From Sessilibacter corallicola (GTDB lineage Bacteria; Pseudomonadota; Gammaproteobacteria; Pseudomonadales; Cellvibrionaceae): a stretch of DNA of 64,000 nt. Positions within the stretch are counted from its first letter, which is position 1. Each line of letters starts with the position of its first letter. This document shows, piece after piece, positions 61,681-64,000 of this stretch. The stretch covers positions 248,001-312,000 of the forward strand of contig NZ_JAJSLX010000003.1 in assembly GCF_021290925.1 (NCBI RefSeq). The letters run 5' to 3'. Position numbers and translations under genes: made by a program. The notes beneath the pieces are model-generated. The model was not told the DNA's origin and made no database searches. It saw only the letters and a list, made by a program, of their open reading frames with translations.

Positions 61681-63114
61681 TTACGATACCGACAATATTT
61701 TCAAAGTATTGGTACCGCCTTGAACGTGGGCTTTATCGCCCTGAGATACCAACACATAATCACCGGTCGAAACAATTCCCCTGGCTTTTAGCAATGCAAC
61801 TACAGATTCACCCGTGGTTTGCTGGCCGTCAGCGTCGTCGTACGACATGCTGTAAACACCGCGATACAACGCGACTCGACTCAACGTATCCGCTTGATTA
61901 GAGCACGCAAAAATAGGTAAGCCCGAGCTGATTCTGGACATTAACAACGGCGTGTTGCCAGATTCAGTTAAACACACAATCGCTTTCACGTTTTTCAAGT
62001 GGTTTGCTGTGTACATTGCCGCCATCGCGATGGATTCACCGGCGTGGGAAAATTCCTGATGAATTCGGTGCGCGGATTTTTGAATGCTTCGCTCACGCTC
62101 TGCACCTAAAATCACCCGCGACATTGCTTCAACCGTTTTCACCGGGTATTTACCCGCGGCAGTTTCGGCGGAACACATAACTGCGTCGGTGCCGTCGAGA
62201 ACCGCATTGGCTACGTCCATAACTTCTGCACGCGTTGGCAGTGGATTGGTAATCATCGACTCCATCATTTGTGTTGCCGTAATTACCGCGCGGTTGAGCT
62301 TGCGTGAACGGCTGATAATGCGCTTTTGCACACCAACAAGCGCCGCATCGCCAATTTCAACACCCAAATCACCACGCGCTACCATGACCGCGTTCGATGC
62401 CAAAATAATACCGTCTAAGGTTTCGGCATCGGCGACGGCTTCTGCGCGCTCAATTTTAGCGACCAAATGCGCACTGGAACCGGCAGCTTCCAACAGACGA
62501 CGTGCTTCATTCATGTCGTCGGCACTGCGCGGGAATGAGACAGCAACATAGTCGGCTTTAATTTCGGCCGCTAATTTGATGTCTGATTTATCTTTCTCGG
62601 TCAGTGCTGGAGCCGTCAGCCCACCGCCTTGGCGGTTGATGCCTTTGTTGTTAGACAAAGGACCACCGTTGACGACGATGCACTCCAAACGCGTTCCGGC
62701 AATGCTCTCCACTCGTAAGACAACGCGACCATCATCAAGCAGCAGAAGATCATCGACGCTACAGTCGTTGGGCAGTTCGGCGTAATCAATACCCACTTGG
62801 GTCGAATCGCCCTCTTCACGGCCTAAAGAAGCATCTAAGGCAAAAGCATCGCCTTCAGAAAGCTCAATAGGTCCGTCACTGAATCGAGCGATACGAATTT
62901 TGGGTCCTTGTAAATCACCCAAGATCGCTACCGAACGATTGCATTCGGCGGCAAGCTTGCGCACTAACTCAGCGCGCTTTTGGTGATCTTCTGGATTGCC
63001 GTGGGAGAAGTTTAATCGTACGGTATCGGCGCCCGCTTGAATCAGCTCGCGCAGAACCTCTTCAGAATCGGTTGCTGGCCCAAGCGTCGTTACGATTTTT
63101 GTTCTACGTATCAT
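61681..63114 (-). CDS. pyk: Pyruvate kinase
   Basis: 477 aa from ATG 63114, which has AGGTGA eight nt upstream. Makes pyruvate and ATP from phosphoenolpyruvate. Signatures: [67 protein letters not shown] (the pyruvate kinase signature with active-site Lys) and [41 protein letters not shown]-terminal domain complete. Two genes (gap, pyk) are spaced only 36 nt and read the same way, so they form an operon. Confidence 0.96.
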   Translation of the reverse strand: MIRRTKIVTTLGPATDSEEVLRELIQAGADTVRLNFSHGNPEDHQKRAELVRKLAAECNRSVAILGDLQGPKIRIARFSDGPIELSEGDAFALDASLGREEGDSTQVGIDYAELPNDCSVDDLLLLDDGRVVLRVESIAGTRLECIVVNGGPLSNNKGINRQGGGLTAPALTEKDKSDIKLAAEIKADYVAVSFPRSADDMNEARRLLEAAGSSAHLVAKIERAEAVADAETLDGIILASNAVMVARGDLGVEIGDAALVGVQKRIISRSRKLNRAVITATQMMESMITNPLPTRAEVMDVANAVLDGTDAVMCSAETAAGKYPVKTVEAMSRVILGAERERSIQKSAHRIHQEFSHAGESIAMAAMYTANHLKNVKAIVCLTESGNTPLLMSRISSGLPIFACSNQADTLSRVALYRGVYSMSYDDADGQQTTGESVVALLKARGIVSTGDYVLVSQGDKAHVQGGTNTLKILSVS

Positions 63115-63150
63115 TGTGAAATTCACCTATGTTGAAACCGAAAGTCGATA

Positions 63151-64000
63151 TCAAAAAGTACTGGCAAGTGCCAATGTGTTATCGAGCATTCGGTTGGCGA
63201 ATCCCCATTCGTTGTCGTACCACGCTAAAACTTTTACAAGGTTACCTTGTACGCGAGTGTGGCTGGCATCGAAGTTACAGGACGCTAAGCTGTGGTTGTA
63301 ATCAACCGAGACAAGCGGCTCTTCGCTGTAATTTAATACGCAGCCTAATTCACCGTTGGCAGCCTCTGCCATCAGGCTATTGACTTCTTCAACGGTGGTA
63401 TCGCGAGACGCATCAAAACTAAAATCGACAAGACTCACGTTAATGGTGGGTACACGCACGGCCAAACCGTCTAAGCGACCCGCCAATTCCGGCAACACCA
63501 AACCAATGGCTTGGGCAGCACCGGTTTTGGTCGGAATCATTGAATGGGTCGCACTGCGTGCGCGATACAAATCTGAGTGATACACATCGCTAAGTTTTTG
63601 ATCGTTGGTGTACGCGTGGATGGTGGTCATTAAACCGCGTTCGATACCAATAGACTGATTAAGAACAGACGCCAAAGGCGCTAAACAGTTGGTGGTACAC
63701 GATGCGTTTGAAATGATTTGGTGTTCACCGGTCAACTCTTTGTGGTTGATACCGTGTACTACCGTTGCATCCATGTTTTTACCGGGTGCAGAAACAATGA
63801 CTTTTTTTGCACCGGCTTCAATGTGGCCAATGGCCTTTGCCCGGTCGGTAAATAAACCGGTACATTCGAGTACAACGTCAATTTGTAATTCTTTCCAAGG
63901 GAGATCCGCTGGAGAGCGTTCTTGCACACATTTAATTCGATCACCGTTAACAATCAAATGATCTTCTTCTACCGAAACTTCGCCGGCAAAACGGCCGTGA
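63151..64000 (-). CDS. gap: Glyceraldehyde-3-phosphate dehydrogenase, C-terminal part (window edge)
   Basis: About 282 residues run off the right edge, so the N-terminal 50 or so residues (NAD dinucleotide site) are not visible. The frame at the edge reads [20 protein letters not shown]. Signatures: [20 protein letters not shown], and the catalytic Cys in [19 protein letters not shown], then [14 protein letters not shown] and [20 protein letters not shown]. This is type I GAPDH, converting glyceraldehyde-3-phosphate to 1,3-bisphosphoglycerate. First gene of a gap-pyk operon. Confidence 0.96.
   Translation of the reverse strand, partial: HGRFAGEVSVEEDHLIVNGDRIKCVQERSPADLPWKELQIDVVLECTGLFTDRAKAIGHIEAGAKKVIVSAPGKNMDATVVHGINHKELTGEHQIISNASCTTNCLAPLASVLNQSIGIERGLMTTIHAYTNDQKLSDVYHSDLYRARSATHSMIPTKTGAAQAIGLVLPELAGRLDGLAVRVPTINVSLVDFSFDASRDTTVEEVNSLMAEAANGELGCVLNYSEEPLVSVDYNHSLASCNFDASHTRVQGNLVKVLAWYDNEWGFANRMLDNTLALASTF

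Overview
The window looks like a chromosomal segment of a Gram-negative, probably marine or aquatic gammaproteobacterium. It carries a large TonB-dependent receptor, an OprB-type carbohydrate porin, an ArcA/TorR-like response regulator, an NhaC-type sodium/proton antiporter and gammaproteobacterial-looking central metabolism genes. I cannot fix the genus from sequence alone. No rRNA or tRNA gene was recognised.

Layout. (1) 0-9.8 kb: start of a secreted protein (partial), TonB-dependent receptor, secreted M14 carboxypeptidase, a 57-aa small ORF with its own terminator, orphan OmpR-family regulator, NhaC antiporter, DadA-like FAD oxidoreductase. (2) About 10.3-30.6 kb: a long run of AT-rich, mostly single-gene units, all on the minus strand. 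They are separated by attC-like sites with RYYYAAC-type left cores and GTTRRRY right cores. No integron integrase is visible on either side, so this fits a CALIN (cluster of attC sites lacking an integrase), or the distal part of a chromosomal integron. Cargo includes small lipoproteins, periplasmic and membrane proteins, a rhodanese, DUF4279, DUF3592 and DUF2846 types, SUFU, YrhB-like and NTF2-like proteins, and two proteins with HEPN RNase-type R-N-x-x-x-H motifs. Several cassettes are frameshifted. Two IS3-family elements have inserted, one of them inside an attC. (3) 31-38.8 kb: an acyl-CoA catabolic cluster (LysR, mmsA-like dehydrogenase, CaiB/BaiF CoA-transferase, enoyl-CoA hydratase, second LysR, GMC oxidoreductase). 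(4) 39-46.4 kb: a scarred region with a decayed REP-associated (Y1) transposase, an intact IS256-family element with TIRs and an 8-bp target duplication, a detached RHS fragment, and an RHS polymorphic toxin of 1663 aa followed directly by an SMI1/KNR4-type immunity gene. (5) 46.6-49.4 kb: MFS transporter, divergent LysR and a small membrane protein. (6) 49.4-59.3 kb: a polyol (mannitol/sorbitol-type) locus with ABC transporter, long-chain polyol dehydrogenase, PfkB-type sugar kinase, AraC regulator and OprB porin. (7) 59.9-64 kb: pgi, pyk and a type I gap truncated by the window edge.

How the genes work together. The polyol locus can be read as a pathway: porin, then binding-protein ABC uptake, polyol to ketose by the dehydrogenase, ketose to ketose-6-phosphate by the kinase. 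The product enters pgi and lower glycolysis encoded next door. The 31-39 kb cluster suggests breakdown of a branched or short-chain acyl-CoA ending in a methylmalonate-semialdehyde-type dehydrogenase. The cassette array is the accessory part. Its HEPN proteins, a two-gene membrane cassette and immunity-like proteins make it a plausible, unproven reservoir of phage-defence or toxin-related functions.
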